Shown here one piece after another: positions 1 through 6,934 of a stretch of DNA of 19,046 nt. A program made the position numbers and the translations under genes. The stretch's first letter is position 1, and each line of letters begins with the position of its first letter. The notes beneath the pieces are model-generated. The model was not told the DNA's origin. It saw only the letters and a program-made list of their open reading frames with translations, and searched no databases. The stretch spans positions 1-19,046 of the forward strand of contig JAPWUT010000010.1 in assembly GCA_028275425.1 (NCBI GenBank), read 5' to 3'. This stretch comes from Anaerolineae bacterium. Its GTDB lineage: Bacteria > Chloroflexota > Anaerolineae > SpSt-600.

Positions 1-1
1 T

Positions 2-1576
2 AAAATCGTCGGCTTCGGGGAGTACAGGGCTAAGGAAGTTCTGGACTTGGACGGATATTACCTCTGCCCAGGGTTCATAGACGGCCACGTCCACATTGAA
101 AGTTCAATGCTCACAATCCCCGAATTTGCAAAGGTCGTAGTCCCTCACGGAACAACCGCCGTGGTTATAGACCCACATGAAATCGCCAATGTCTTGGGGC
201 TTGACGGGATAAGGTATATGTTGGAGTCCAGCAAGTATAACCCCTTAAGCGTTTACGTGATGCTTCCATCCTGCGTCCCGGCTACCGATATGGAGACTTC
301 TGGCTCGCAGCTCGCCTCTTACGACCTCGCTCCACTCTTCAGCAACCCTTGGGTTTTGGGCTTGGCAGAAATGATGAATTACCCAGGCGTTATCTTCGGG
401 GAAAGCGAGGTTCTGGCCAAAATCGCCTCTGCACGAGGCCACCCAATTGACGGCCACGCCCCAGGATTAACGGGGAAGGACTTGGCCGCTTACATCGCCG
501 CAGGAATAGGCTCGGACCATGAGTGCACTACCATTGAAGAGGCCAGGGAGAAATTAAGGCTGGGAATGTATGTGATGATAAGGGAAGGCTCTACGGCCAA
601 AAACCTGCGTGACCTTCTCCCCTTAGTTACCCCTACCAACGCCCGCCGGATGATGTTCGTTACCGATGACCGCCACCCTGGCGATTTGATAAAGGAAGGC
701 CACATTGACCACATCATAAGGCTGGCTATAGACCAGGGGATAGACCCTATCCTTGCCATCCAGATGGCAACTTTGAACCCGGCGGAGTACTTTGGCCTTA
801 AGGATTTGGGAGCAATAGCCATAGGCCGCCAGGCTGATATGGTCCTCTTTGATAACTTCAAAGACTTCAACATCCTCAAGGTCTGGCGAGCAGGAACACT
901 TGTGGCCGAAAACGGCAAGATAATCCCCTGGGAAAGGCCTCAGCGCTCAATCCCTCTACGAAGCTCCATGAACATAAAGTGGGATGGCGTTGATTTCCGA
1001 ATCCCAGCTCAATCTTCAAAAGTTAAGGTGATAGAAATCATCCCTGGCCAAATCATAACCCGCAAGCTGGTAACCGAGGCCAAGATAGTTGATGGCTACG
1101 CTGTGGCCGATGTGGATAGGGATATCTTGAAGATAGCGGTCATTGAGCGCCACACTGCTTCGGGGAACATGGGCAAAGGGTTCGTGAAAGGTTTTGGCCT
1201 GAAAAGAGGGGCTCTTGCTTCCTCCGTAGCCCACGATTCCCACAACATCGTGGTTGTAGGAGTGAGCGATGAGGATATGATGAAGGCAGTCAAGGAAATA
1301 GAGGCAATGAAAGGGGGTCTTGTAGCCGTAGCCGACGGCCAAGTTTTAGCCAGGCTTCCTCTGCCCGTGGCCGGCCTAATGAGCGAAAAATCGGCTTACG
1401 AAGTGCAAGCAGAGCTGGAGGAGTTGCTCAAGGCAAGCAAAATGCTGGGCTGCACTTTGGAAGAACCATTCATGGCTCTGAGCTTCCTCGCCCTCCCAGT
1501 TATACCCGAACTGAAGCTTACCGATAAAGGCCTCGTGGACGTGACTGAATTCCGGTTCGTGGACCTTTTTGAATGA
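2..1576 (+). CDS. ade: Adenine deaminase (5' end outside window)
   Basis: Converts adenine to hypoxanthine and ammonia in cytoplasmic purine salvage; amidohydrolase-superfamily metalloenzyme. The reading frame is open to the left edge, so the beginning is missing. Family members run to about 570-600 aa and 524 codons are visible. The TTG at 47 is an internal codon, because the residues before it (KIVGFGEY) fit the family's N-terminal beta domain. Visible motifs are PGFIDGHVHIESS (metal-binding HxH), PHGTTAVVIDPHEIANV, EMMNYPGV, GHAPGL, GIGSDHE and VTDDRHP. Late in the protein come the adenine deaminase C-terminal signatures IERHTASGNMGKGFV and SSVAHDSHNIVVVG, which separate it from dihydroorotases and cytosine deaminases. 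Its TGA stop overlaps an ATG of the maf frame, so the two are probably co-transcribed. The promoter lies outside the window. Very sure of the family. Confidence 0.96.
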   Translation, partial: KIVGFGEYRAKEVLDLDGYYLCPGFIDGHVHIESSMLTIPEFAKVVVPHGTTAVVIDPHEIANVLGLDGIRYMLESSKYNPLSVYVMLPSCVPATDMETSGSQLASYDLAPLFSNPWVLGLAEMMNYPGVIFGESEVLAKIASARGHPIDGHAPGLTGKDLAAYIAAGIGSDHECTTIEEAREKLRLGMYVMIREGSTAKNLRDLLPLVTPTNARRMMFVTDDRHPGDLIKEGHIDHIIRLAIDQGIDPILAIQMATLNPAEYFGLKDLGAIAIGRQADMVLFDNFKDFNILKVWRAGTLVAENGKIIPWERPQRSIPLRSSMNIKWDGVDFRIPAQSSKVKVIEIIPGQIITRKLVTEAKIVDGYAVADVDRDILKIAVIERHTASGNMGKGFVKGFGLKRGALASSVAHDSHNIVVVGVSDEDMMKAVKEIEAMKGGLVAVADGQVLARLPLPVAGLMSEKSAYEVQAELEELLKASKMLGCTLEEPFMALSFLALPVIPELKLTDKGLVDVTEFRFVDLFE

Positions 1577-1584
1577 GGAGAGAT

Positions 1585-2238
1585 ATGCGCAAGGTTATCT
1601 TAGCCTCTTCTTCCCCCCGCCGGCGCGAGCTTTTGGCAACCCTCGCGTTGCCTTACGAAATCTCCACCGCGCCGGTGGAAGAAACCTTATTGGAAAGCGA
1701 AAGCCCAAAGGATGCAGTCCGACGCCTGGCCTTAGCCAAGGCTAAGGCTATCCGAACTGCCGATTCGCAAGATGTAATCCTGGCCGCCGATACAATCGTG
1801 GTTTTCAAGGGTAAAATCTTGGGCAAGCCCAAGGACGAATCCGAAGCTAAAGAGATGCTCTTGGCCCTGAGAGGCGATTGGCACTTGGTCTTTACAGGAG
1901 TAGCACTGCTGGCCCCACCATCGCTTGAGCTTTTGGCCGTGGAATGCACGCAAGTGCTCATGAGGGATTATTCCCTTGAGGAAATTGAAGCCTATGTAAA
2001 CTCAGGGAAGGCTATGGATAAAGCCGGAGCTTACGGTGTGCAAGATGAGGGTTTCCGACCGGTAGCGGAGATAAAAGGCTGTTACACCAACGTGATGGGC
2101 CTCCCGCTCTGCTTAACGGTGGAGCTTTTAGGGAAAGTTGGCTTTGACTTTGAAGCCTCCCCCGTTCAGATTTGTGAGAGGGCAACGCCGCCGGAGTTCA
2201 AGGGCTCCCACGCCTTGCGGCCTCTTCCAGGATGCTGA
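1585..2238 (+). CDS. maf: Maf family nucleoside triphosphate pyrophosphatase
   Basis: House-cleaning pyrophosphatase of the Maf/YhdE/YceF family, hydrolysing non-canonical or selected NTPs (dTTP/UTP or modified bases) to NMP and PPi. The signature ASSSPRRREL starts at residue 7. The catalytic Asp is in AADTIV (about residue 69). KILGKP, FTGVAL, DKAGAYGVQD and a NVMGLPL segment follow in family order. I chose the ATG at 1585 (217 aa) because Maf proteins begin just before the ASxSPRR motif and an AGGAG lies shortly upstream. An ATG at 1573, overlapping the ade stop as ATGA, would add four residues. The last 25 or so residues, after LTVELLGKVGF, exceed the usual 190-200 aa and look unstructured. 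The final 41 bases overlap tail-to-tail with the glycosyltransferase gene on the other strand. Exact substrate cannot be read from sequence. Confidence 0.94.
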   Translation: MRKVILASSSPRRRELLATLALPYEISTAPVEETLLESESPKDAVRRLALAKAKAIRTADSQDVILAADTIVVFKGKILGKPKDESEAKEMLLALRGDWHLVFTGVALLAPPSLELLAVECTQVLMRDYSLEEIEAYVNSGKAMDKAGAYGVQDEGFRPVAEIKGCYTNVMGLPLCLTVELLGKVGFDFEASPVQICERATPPEFKGSHALRPLPGC

Positions 2239-3307
2239 AGACATTCCGAGCGGCCGATTCCCAAGTGAAAATCTTGGCCCTTTCCACCCCCTTTTCCTGC
2301 AAGCTTTGGGCTAAATCCAACTCTTTTATGACCATTTCCATCCCCTCCGCCCAATCCTCAGGCCGGTTGGGGTCAAGCAGGAGAGCGGCCTCTCCCAGCA
2401 CTTCAGGCAAAGAGGAGGAGCGAGAGGCTAAGACTGGGCACCCGCAGGCCATCGCTTCAAGCGGAGGGAAGCCAAAGCCTTCGTATAGGGAGGGAAAGAG
2501 GAAAGCCTCAGCCATAGAGTAGAGGGATGGCTTGTCCTCGTCGGCTACCCAGCCGGTAAACTTTACGCCGTCCTCAAGCCCCCTTTCCCGGACCATCTTC
2601 AAAGGATTGAGGAGGGCCGGACTTTCGCGGGTTGGGGCTTTGCCGGCTATAACCAAGACGGGCGCTTGGTTCCCGAGCTTATTGCGCAAAATCTGGTATG
2701 CATCCAAAAGAAGGCCGATGTTCTTCCGGCGGTCAAATCCCCCAAGGTAAAGGAAAAACCTTCCGCTTAGCCCATATCTCTCCCGAACAGCCCTCAACCT
2801 CGCCTCATCCTTTACCGGCTTGAACTCCTCCCCTATCCCCGGATAAACCACCCGCACTTTCTCCGGGCTTACCTTGAAGAAGCCGATAACATCCTTTCGT
2901 GTGTGGGCCGAATCGGCCAGGATTAGGCAAGCCTTAGGGATGGCGGCCTTTACCAGGAAGTTGTAGAGCTTTACCAGCGGGGAATACGCATACTCAGGGA
3001 AAAGGAATGGGATGAGGTCATGGACAGTTACGACCAGGGGCTTAGGGGAGAAGAGGGGAGGCCCCATGTAGGGAACGAAGGCCACATCCACATGCTCCCG
3101 GAGGCAGAAGAGCGGGAAGAGGGCATTTTCAAACCAGACCTTGTAAATGTTGAGCAAGGCCTTCCCTGCGGGAAGCTGCCGGCCTCCCAGGGCCAGGACT
3201 TTAACTTCGGCTCTGGTGGTCAAAGCATCCAAAATTTTCCGAGAATACTGGCCGGTCCCCGTCTCCGGCCTTTCCAAAAACCAGCCGTTGAACCCTACTT
3301 TAAGCAT
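2198..3307 (-). CDS. GT4-family glycosyltransferase
   Basis: GT-B fold, retaining glycosyltransferase family 4, moving a sugar from a nucleotide-sugar donor to an unknown acceptor, probably a surface polysaccharide or glycolipid. The protein is 369 aa. The N-terminal half (GFNGWFLERPETGTGQYSR, then VVTVHDLIPFLFPEY and LADSAHTRKDV) is the acceptor Rossmann domain. The C-terminal half carries VVYPGIGEEF, FLYLGGFDRRKNI, KFTGWV and the donor-site motif FPSLYEGFGFPPLEAMACG, with the conserved E(x7)E pair. I chose the ATG at 3307 because the family starts at MLKVGFNG and the predicted transcription start is near 3378. Longer upstream frames would run through the repeat at 3327-3374 and the promoter. 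It stands alone between two oppositely oriented blocks, so the context gives no pathway. The 3' end overlaps maf by 41 bases. Confidence 0.93.
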   Translation of the reverse strand: MLKVGFNGWFLERPETGTGQYSRKILDALTTRAEVKVLALGGRQLPAGKALLNIYKVWFENALFPLFCLREHVDVAFVPYMGPPLFSPKPLVVTVHDLIPFLFPEYAYSPLVKLYNFLVKAAIPKACLILADSAHTRKDVIGFFKVSPEKVRVVYPGIGEEFKPVKDEARLRAVRERYGLSGRFFLYLGGFDRRKNIGLLLDAYQILRNKLGNQAPVLVIAGKAPTRESPALLNPLKMVRERGLEDGVKFTGWVADEDKPSLYSMAEAFLFPSLYEGFGFPPLEAMACGCPVLASRSSSLPEVLGEAALLLDPNRPEDWAEGMEMVIKELDLAQSLQEKGVERAKIFTWESAARNVFSILEEAARRGSP

Positions 3308-3326
3308 GCCTAAAAGCCCCGAATGC

Positions 3327-3374
3327 CATTGCGAGCCCCCGAAAGGGGCGAACAATCTCCCAGCTCTGGGGAGA
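3327..3374. repeat. Partial CATTGCGAG palindromic repeat
   Basis: Starts CATTGCGAG and contains CAATCTCC, both shared with the complete element at 10521-10595. It has two internal hairpins: GCCCC/GGGGC around CGAAA (3335-3349) and TCTCCC/GGGAGA (3356-3374). The outer CTCGCAATG arm is missing, so this is a half or decayed copy. It lies in the predicted 5' leader of the glycosyltransferase gene. Elements of this type are common intergenic repeats in many bacteria; it codes for nothing visible. Confidence 0.7.
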
Positions 3375-3384
3375 AAACCAACCC

Positions 3385-3413
3385 ATTTTAGCCGGAAGGA
3401 AGGCCTTTGGCAA
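3385..3413 (-). promoter_or_regulatory. Sigma-70-type promoter for the glycosyltransferase
   Basis: Read on the minus strand, TTGCCA (3413-3408) is followed by 17 bases and TAAAAT (3390-3385), a good match to -35/-10 consensus. Transcription would start near 3378, leaving a leader of about 70 bases that contains the repeat. The -35 box shares five base pairs with the plus-strand -35 box. Confidence 0.6.
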
Positions 3414-3435
3414 AAAGACCTGTTCGGTTTATAAT
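3407..3435 (+). promoter_or_regulatory. Sigma-70-type promoter for larEBC-fdhD
   Basis: TTGGCA (3407-3412), 17-base spacer, perfect TATAAT (3430-3435). Predicted start near 3442, 22 bases before the larE ATG, which has AAGGTG just upstream. The position rules out the longer larE frame that would start inside the -35 box. Confidence 0.75.
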
Positions 3436-3463
3436 TTTCACGATTAAGCTGGCAAGGTGCGGT

Positions 3464-4249
3464 ATGGATAAGGCCAAGGAGCAAATTCTACTGGAGAGGC
3501 TTTCTCGGCTTGGGAACGTAGTAGTAGCTCTTTCGGGGGGTGTGGATAGCAGTTACCTACTTTGGGCTGCTTTAAAGGCCCTGGGACCGGAAAGGGTCCT
3601 GGCGGTCACAGCTGTTTCCCCTGTAATCCCTTCCCGCGAGAGGGAGGCTGCTTCCCAAATAGCCAAAATGCTCGGAGCCCGCCACCTCTTCCTGCCTACG
3701 GAGCAAATGGCCGACCCGGAGTTTTTGGCCAATACCCCGGAACGCTGTTACCTCTGCAAGAGGACTGTCTTCTCCAAACTGGTGGAGTTTGCCCGCCAGG
3801 AAGGTTTTCAGAACGTGGCAGAAGGCTCTAACGTTGATGACGAGCTTGACTTCCGTCCGGGAGCCAGGGCTATTAAGGAGCTTGGGATTCTAAGCCCTCT
3901 CAAGGAGGCCGGCCTTTCCAAGGAAGAGATACGCCACCTCTCACGCCTGGCAAGGCTCCCGACTTGGGATAAGCCTCCCCAAAGCTGCCTGGCAACTCGC
4001 ATCCCCCAAGGTAAGCCGATAACCATAGAGGATTTAGCTATGGTGGAAAAGGCCGAGGACTTCCTCATATCCCTGGGCCTTAGGACCGTGAGGGTCCGGC
4101 ACCATTACCCTATCGCCCGCATAGAGGTGGGGAAGGAGGAGATGAGCAAGGTTGTGGAGAGGGCGGAGGATATAGTTTCGGCACTTAAGGCGGTTGGATA
4201 CGGCTACGTTGTCTTGGACCTACAAGGCTATAGGCCGGGAGGAGTTTAG
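3464..4249 (+). CDS. larE: LarE, ATP-dependent sulfur insertase for the nickel-pincer cofactor (three-Cys type)
   Basis: Adenylates the carboxylates of pyridinium-3,5-biscarboxylate mononucleotide and replaces oxygen with sulfur, the second step in making the Ni-pincer nucleotide of LarA-type racemases. The protein is 261 aa. The PP-loop SGGVDS is at residues 24-29, EGSNVDDELDFRPG mid-protein, and QSCLATRIPQG carries Cys175, equivalent to the sacrificial Cys176 of Lactobacillus plantarum LarE. Two further cysteines, Cys95 and Cys98 in NTPERCYLCKR, occupy a place where the L. plantarum enzyme has none. Such three-cysteine LarEs are known to hold a [4Fe-4S] cluster and to supply sulfur without sacrificing the protein. 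I chose the ATG at 3464 from the promoter position and the AAGGTG Shine-Dalgarno. The stop overlaps the larB GTG, so the genes are translationally coupled. Confidence 0.95.
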   Translation: MDKAKEQILLERLSRLGNVVVALSGGVDSSYLLWAALKALGPERVLAVTAVSPVIPSREREAASQIAKMLGARHLFLPTEQMADPEFLANTPERCYLCKRTVFSKLVEFARQEGFQNVAEGSNVDDELDFRPGARAIKELGILSPLKEAGLSKEEIRHLSRLARLPTWDKPPQSCLATRIPQGKPITIEDLAMVEKAEDFLISLGLRTVRVRHHYPIARIEVGKEEMSKVVERAEDIVSALKAVGYGYVVLDLQGYRPGGV

Positions 4250-4992
4250 TGGACAAGGAAAGGCTTAGGCGACTGTTGGAAGAGGTTCAGGAGGGCAAAG
4301 TAAGTGTGGAGGAAGCGCTTGATGCCCTGCAAGGCTTCCCCTTTGAAGAGCTGGAATTCGCTCACCTTGATACCCACCGGCCCCTCAGGAAAGGGTTCCC
4401 TGAGGTTGTCTTCTGTCCTGGTAAGACCCCAGGGCAAGTAGTGGAGATTATGGGGCGAATCTACGAGAGGAGTGGGCGAGCCATGGCTACCAGGGCTTCC
4501 CCAGACGTGGCCGAAGCTGTGCTCGCCGCCTTCCCTCAGGCCAAGCACTTCCCCGAAGCCAGGATAATCTTCTTGGGAGAACCGTGCCCGAAGGCAGGCC
4601 GGGGCACAATCTTGGTTATAACCGCTGGAACAGCCGATATCCCAGTGGCCGAAGAGGCCGCAGTCACGGCCGAAATCTTAGGCAGCTCCGTTGAGCGCCT
4701 CTACGACGTTGGAGTAGCAGGCTTGCACCGCCTTCTGGCCTACAAGGACAAGCTATTTTCAGCCAACGTCGTAATAGTGGTAGCTGGGATGGAAGGGGCG
4801 CTCCCAAGCGTAGTGGGAGGCCTCGTCGCCCGACCAGTCATAGCCGTCCCCACAAGCGTGGGGTATGGAGCGCACTGGGGAGGGCTTGCCGCGCTCCTCA
4901 CCATGCTCAACACCTGTGCTCCTGGAGTGGCCGTGGTTAACATAGACAACGGCTTTGGAGCCGGATACCTGGCCCACCTCATCAACCTTTGA
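4249..4992 (+). CDS. larB: LarB, nicotinic acid adenine dinucleotide carboxylase/hydrolase
   Basis: First enzyme of nickel-pincer cofactor synthesis: carboxylates the pyridinium ring of NaAD at C5 and hydrolyses the phosphoanhydride, releasing AMP and giving the biscarboxylate mononucleotide used by LarE. The protein is 247 aa, normal length, with an N-terminal helical part and a C-terminal PurE-like domain. Visible motifs are TRASPD (82-86), ITAGTADIPVAEEA (124-137), GMEGALPSVVGGL (180-192) and TSVGYGAHWGG. TMLNTCAPGVAVVN contains Cys223, matching the Cys221 of the L. plantarum enzyme that forms the covalent adduct with the nicotinamide ring. Starts with GTG overlapping the larE TAG stop. 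Nine bases separate it from larC. An antisense frame over this gene and larC was judged a shadow. Confidence 0.96.
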   Translation: MDKERLRRLLEEVQEGKVSVEEALDALQGFPFEELEFAHLDTHRPLRKGFPEVVFCPGKTPGQVVEIMGRIYERSGRAMATRASPDVAEAVLAAFPQAKHFPEARIIFLGEPCPKAGRGTILVITAGTADIPVAEEAAVTAEILGSSVERLYDVGVAGLHRLLAYKDKLFSANVVIVVAGMEGALPSVVGGLVARPVIAVPTSVGYGAHWGGLAALLTMLNTCAPGVAVVNIDNGFGAGYLAHLINL

Positions 4993-5001
4993 GGGGTTGA
5001 C

Positions 5002-6195
5002 ATGAAGATAGCTTATTTTGAAGCCTTCGCCGGGGCCAGCGGGAACATGATTTTGGGGGCGATATTGGATGCGGGCCTGGAACTGGAAAGGCTCCAAGAA
5101 GGCCTCAGAGCGCTCCCGCTCACAGGATACACGATTTCGGCTACTAAGGTCAAAAAGCGGGGGATAGCCGGGACCTTCGTGGATGTGAAAGTAGAAGGGC
5201 CCCAGGAGGAGAGAAGGCTTCCGGACATTGAAAGGATAATCCTGGAGAGTGCGCTCCCGGAAAGGGTGAAAACTTTGAGCTTGAAAGCCTTCCGCCGCCT
5301 GGCTGAGGCCGAAGCCAAAGTTCACAACATACCGGTGGAAGAGGTGCACTTCCACGAGGTTGGGGCAGTGGATGCTATTGTAGATGTGGTGGGGAGCATC
5401 TTGGGGCTTGAGCTTTTGGGCGTGGAAGAGGTTTACGTCTCGCCCCTGCACTTGGGTTATGGGATGGTAAAAAGCGCTCACGGCCTGTTGCCTGTCCCAG
5501 CGCCAGCTACAATGGAACTAATCAAAGGCGTGCCAGTTTACGGCTGGGATGTAGAAGCCGAGCTACTGACCCCAACAGGAGCGGCAATTCTTACCACTTT
5601 GGCTTGCTCCTTTGGTAGCCCCCCGCCTTTCAAACTGGAGAAGCTCGGATACGGCGCGGGGTTCTGGGACCTTCCCTTCCCCAATCTCCTGCGCCTCGGC
5701 ATCGGTGAAAAGGAAGCAGCCGGTTACGAAGAAGATTACGTCACCGTCCTGGAAGCCAACATTGACGATATGAACCCCCAGTGGTTTGACCACCTGATGG
5801 AAAGGCTTTTGGAGGCCGGTGCACTTGACGCCTACCTTTCCCCAATCCAAATGAAAAAGGGCAGGCCAGGTGTAAAGCTTGGGGTTATAGTCCAAGAGGA
5901 AAAGCTTGGGCCTGTTCTGGACGCAATTTTCCGCGAGAGCACTACCATCGGGGTAAGGGCTTACCGAGCAAAGCGTTGGAAGCTGGAAAGGGAAGAAATC
6001 CCGGTGCTGACCCCCTTTGGGGAAGTGAAGGTTAAGGTAGCACGCAGGGGTGGCCAAATCCTTAACATAGCCCCTGAATACGAAGATTGCCGGAAGTTAG
6101 CCAAGGAAAAGGGGGTAGCCTTAAAAGAAGTCTACCAGGCGGCCTTGGGGGAAGCTCGGAAGCGTATGAGGGAATGTCAAGATGGAGCAATTTGA
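5002..6195 (+). CDS. larC: LarC, CTP-dependent nickel insertase (full-length, unsplit)
   Basis: Inserts nickel into the dithiocarboxylate mononucleotide to form the finished Ni-pincer nucleotide, a CTP-dependent cyclometallase reaction. The protein is 397 aa. The N-terminal domain opens MKIAYFEAFAGASGNM and carries EEVHFHEVGAVDAIVD (His116, His118), probable metal ligands. The C-terminal domain has LEANIDDMNPQ and IQMKKGRPG. In Lactobacillus the two domains are separate frames joined by programmed frameshifting. Here they are one continuous frame with no slippery site needed. The ATG has GAGG seven bases upstream. The last 14 bases overlap the start of fdhD. No larA lies in the window, so the enzyme served by this cofactor is encoded elsewhere. 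Confidence 0.96.
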   Translation: MKIAYFEAFAGASGNMILGAILDAGLELERLQEGLRALPLTGYTISATKVKKRGIAGTFVDVKVEGPQEERRLPDIERIILESALPERVKTLSLKAFRRLAEAEAKVHNIPVEEVHFHEVGAVDAIVDVVGSILGLELLGVEEVYVSPLHLGYGMVKSAHGLLPVPAPATMELIKGVPVYGWDVEAELLTPTGAAILTTLACSFGSPPPFKLEKLGYGAGFWDLPFPNLLRLGIGEKEAAGYEEDYVTVLEANIDDMNPQWFDHLMERLLEAGALDAYLSPIQMKKGRPGVKLGVIVQEEKLGPVLDAIFRESTTIGVRAYRAKRWKLEREEIPVLTPFGEVKVKVARRGGQILNIAPEYEDCRKLAKEKGVALKEVYQAALGEARKRMRECQDGAI

Positions 6196-6934
6196 AATTT
6201 TCCACTACCATCAAGGGCAACTTGAGCGGTTCCAAAGGCCATTGCCTGAAGAGGCCATAGTGACCCTGAGAGTCAACGGCCAGGATTGGGTCAGCCTCTA
6301 TTGCACCCCGCGGGATTTGAGGGAGCTGGCCCTTGGGTTCCTCTATTCGGAGGGGCTAATAAAGGGCTTGGAAGATGTAGTGTTGGTCAGGGAGTGCCAG
6401 GACTTAAGGGTTATAGAAGCCGTCCTCTATCAAGATGTGCCCCTACCAACCCGCAAAATCATAACCTCGGGATGCGGGCAAGGGGTAACCTACACGGCCG
6501 AATTGGGAAATTTCCACCTTGAAGGAGGCGTTTGCCTTACGCCGGAGAAAATCTTTGCCCTCATGAGCGAGCTTTACCGCCTTTCCCCCTCTTACCGAGA
6601 ATCCGGTGGAATCCATTCCTCGGGCATAAGCGATGGGGAAAGGGTTCTTTGGGTGGCGGAGGACATAGGCCGGCACAATACTCTGGACAAAATCAAAGGG
6701 CATTGCCTCCTTGAGGGGATCGAGACTGAAGGGAAAGCGATTCTGACCACCGGCCGAATTTCCACTGAGATGCTGATTAAAGCTGCCCGAATGGGTGTAT
6801 CTTTCCTAATCTCCCGCACTTCTCCCACGGGCCAAGCCGTGGAGCTGGCCCGAAGGTGGGGTATCACCTTGGTGGGATACGCCCGAGGCAATAGCTTCAG
6901 AGTCTACTCTAACCCCGAAAGGCTTGCGATTTAG
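6182..6934 (+). CDS. fdhD: FdhD, formate dehydrogenase sulfurtransferase-type accessory protein
   Basis: Accessory protein that passes sulfur to the molybdenum/tungsten bis-MGD cofactor so formate dehydrogenase becomes active; cytoplasmic. The protein is 250 aa. Family motifs in order are LGFLYSEGLI (51-60), TSGCGQG around Cys98, GGIHSSGI with His145, VAEDIGRHNTLDK (158-170), TTGRISTEM and VGYARGNSFRVYS. E. coli FdhD has two functional cysteines in a CxxC loop; here the loop keeps only one. It overlaps larC by 14 bases and so belongs to the lar operon, an unusual partner since LarBCE serve a nickel cofactor. The last 129 bases overlap an oppositely oriented gene. No formate dehydrogenase subunit is present in the window. 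Confidence 0.94.
   Translation: MEQFEIFHYHQGQLERFQRPLPEEAIVTLRVNGQDWVSLYCTPRDLRELALGFLYSEGLIKGLEDVVLVRECQDLRVIEAVLYQDVPLPTRKIITSGCGQGVTYTAELGNFHLEGGVCLTPEKIFALMSELYRLSPSYRESGGIHSSGISDGERVLWVAEDIGRHNTLDKIKGHCLLEGIETEGKAILTTGRISTEMLIKAARMGVSFLISRTSPTGQAVELARRWGITLVGYARGNSFRVYSNPERLAI

Noticed and set aside
490..918. 142-aa minus-strand frame inside the adenine deaminase gene.
   Set aside because: Antisense shadow of a conserved coding region.
3308..3484. N-terminal extension of the glycosyltransferase (59 residues).
   Set aside because: Runs through the promoter and the CATTGCGAG repeat and precedes the predicted transcription start.
4759..5481. 240-aa minus-strand frame across larB and larC.
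   Set aside because: Shadow of two well-conserved genes; no motif and no start signal.
5563..6057. 164-aa minus-strand frame inside larC.
   Set aside because: Antisense shadow with no family features.
5002..6195. Programmed frameshift in larC as in Lactobacillus.
   Set aside because: The two domains are in one uninterrupted frame.
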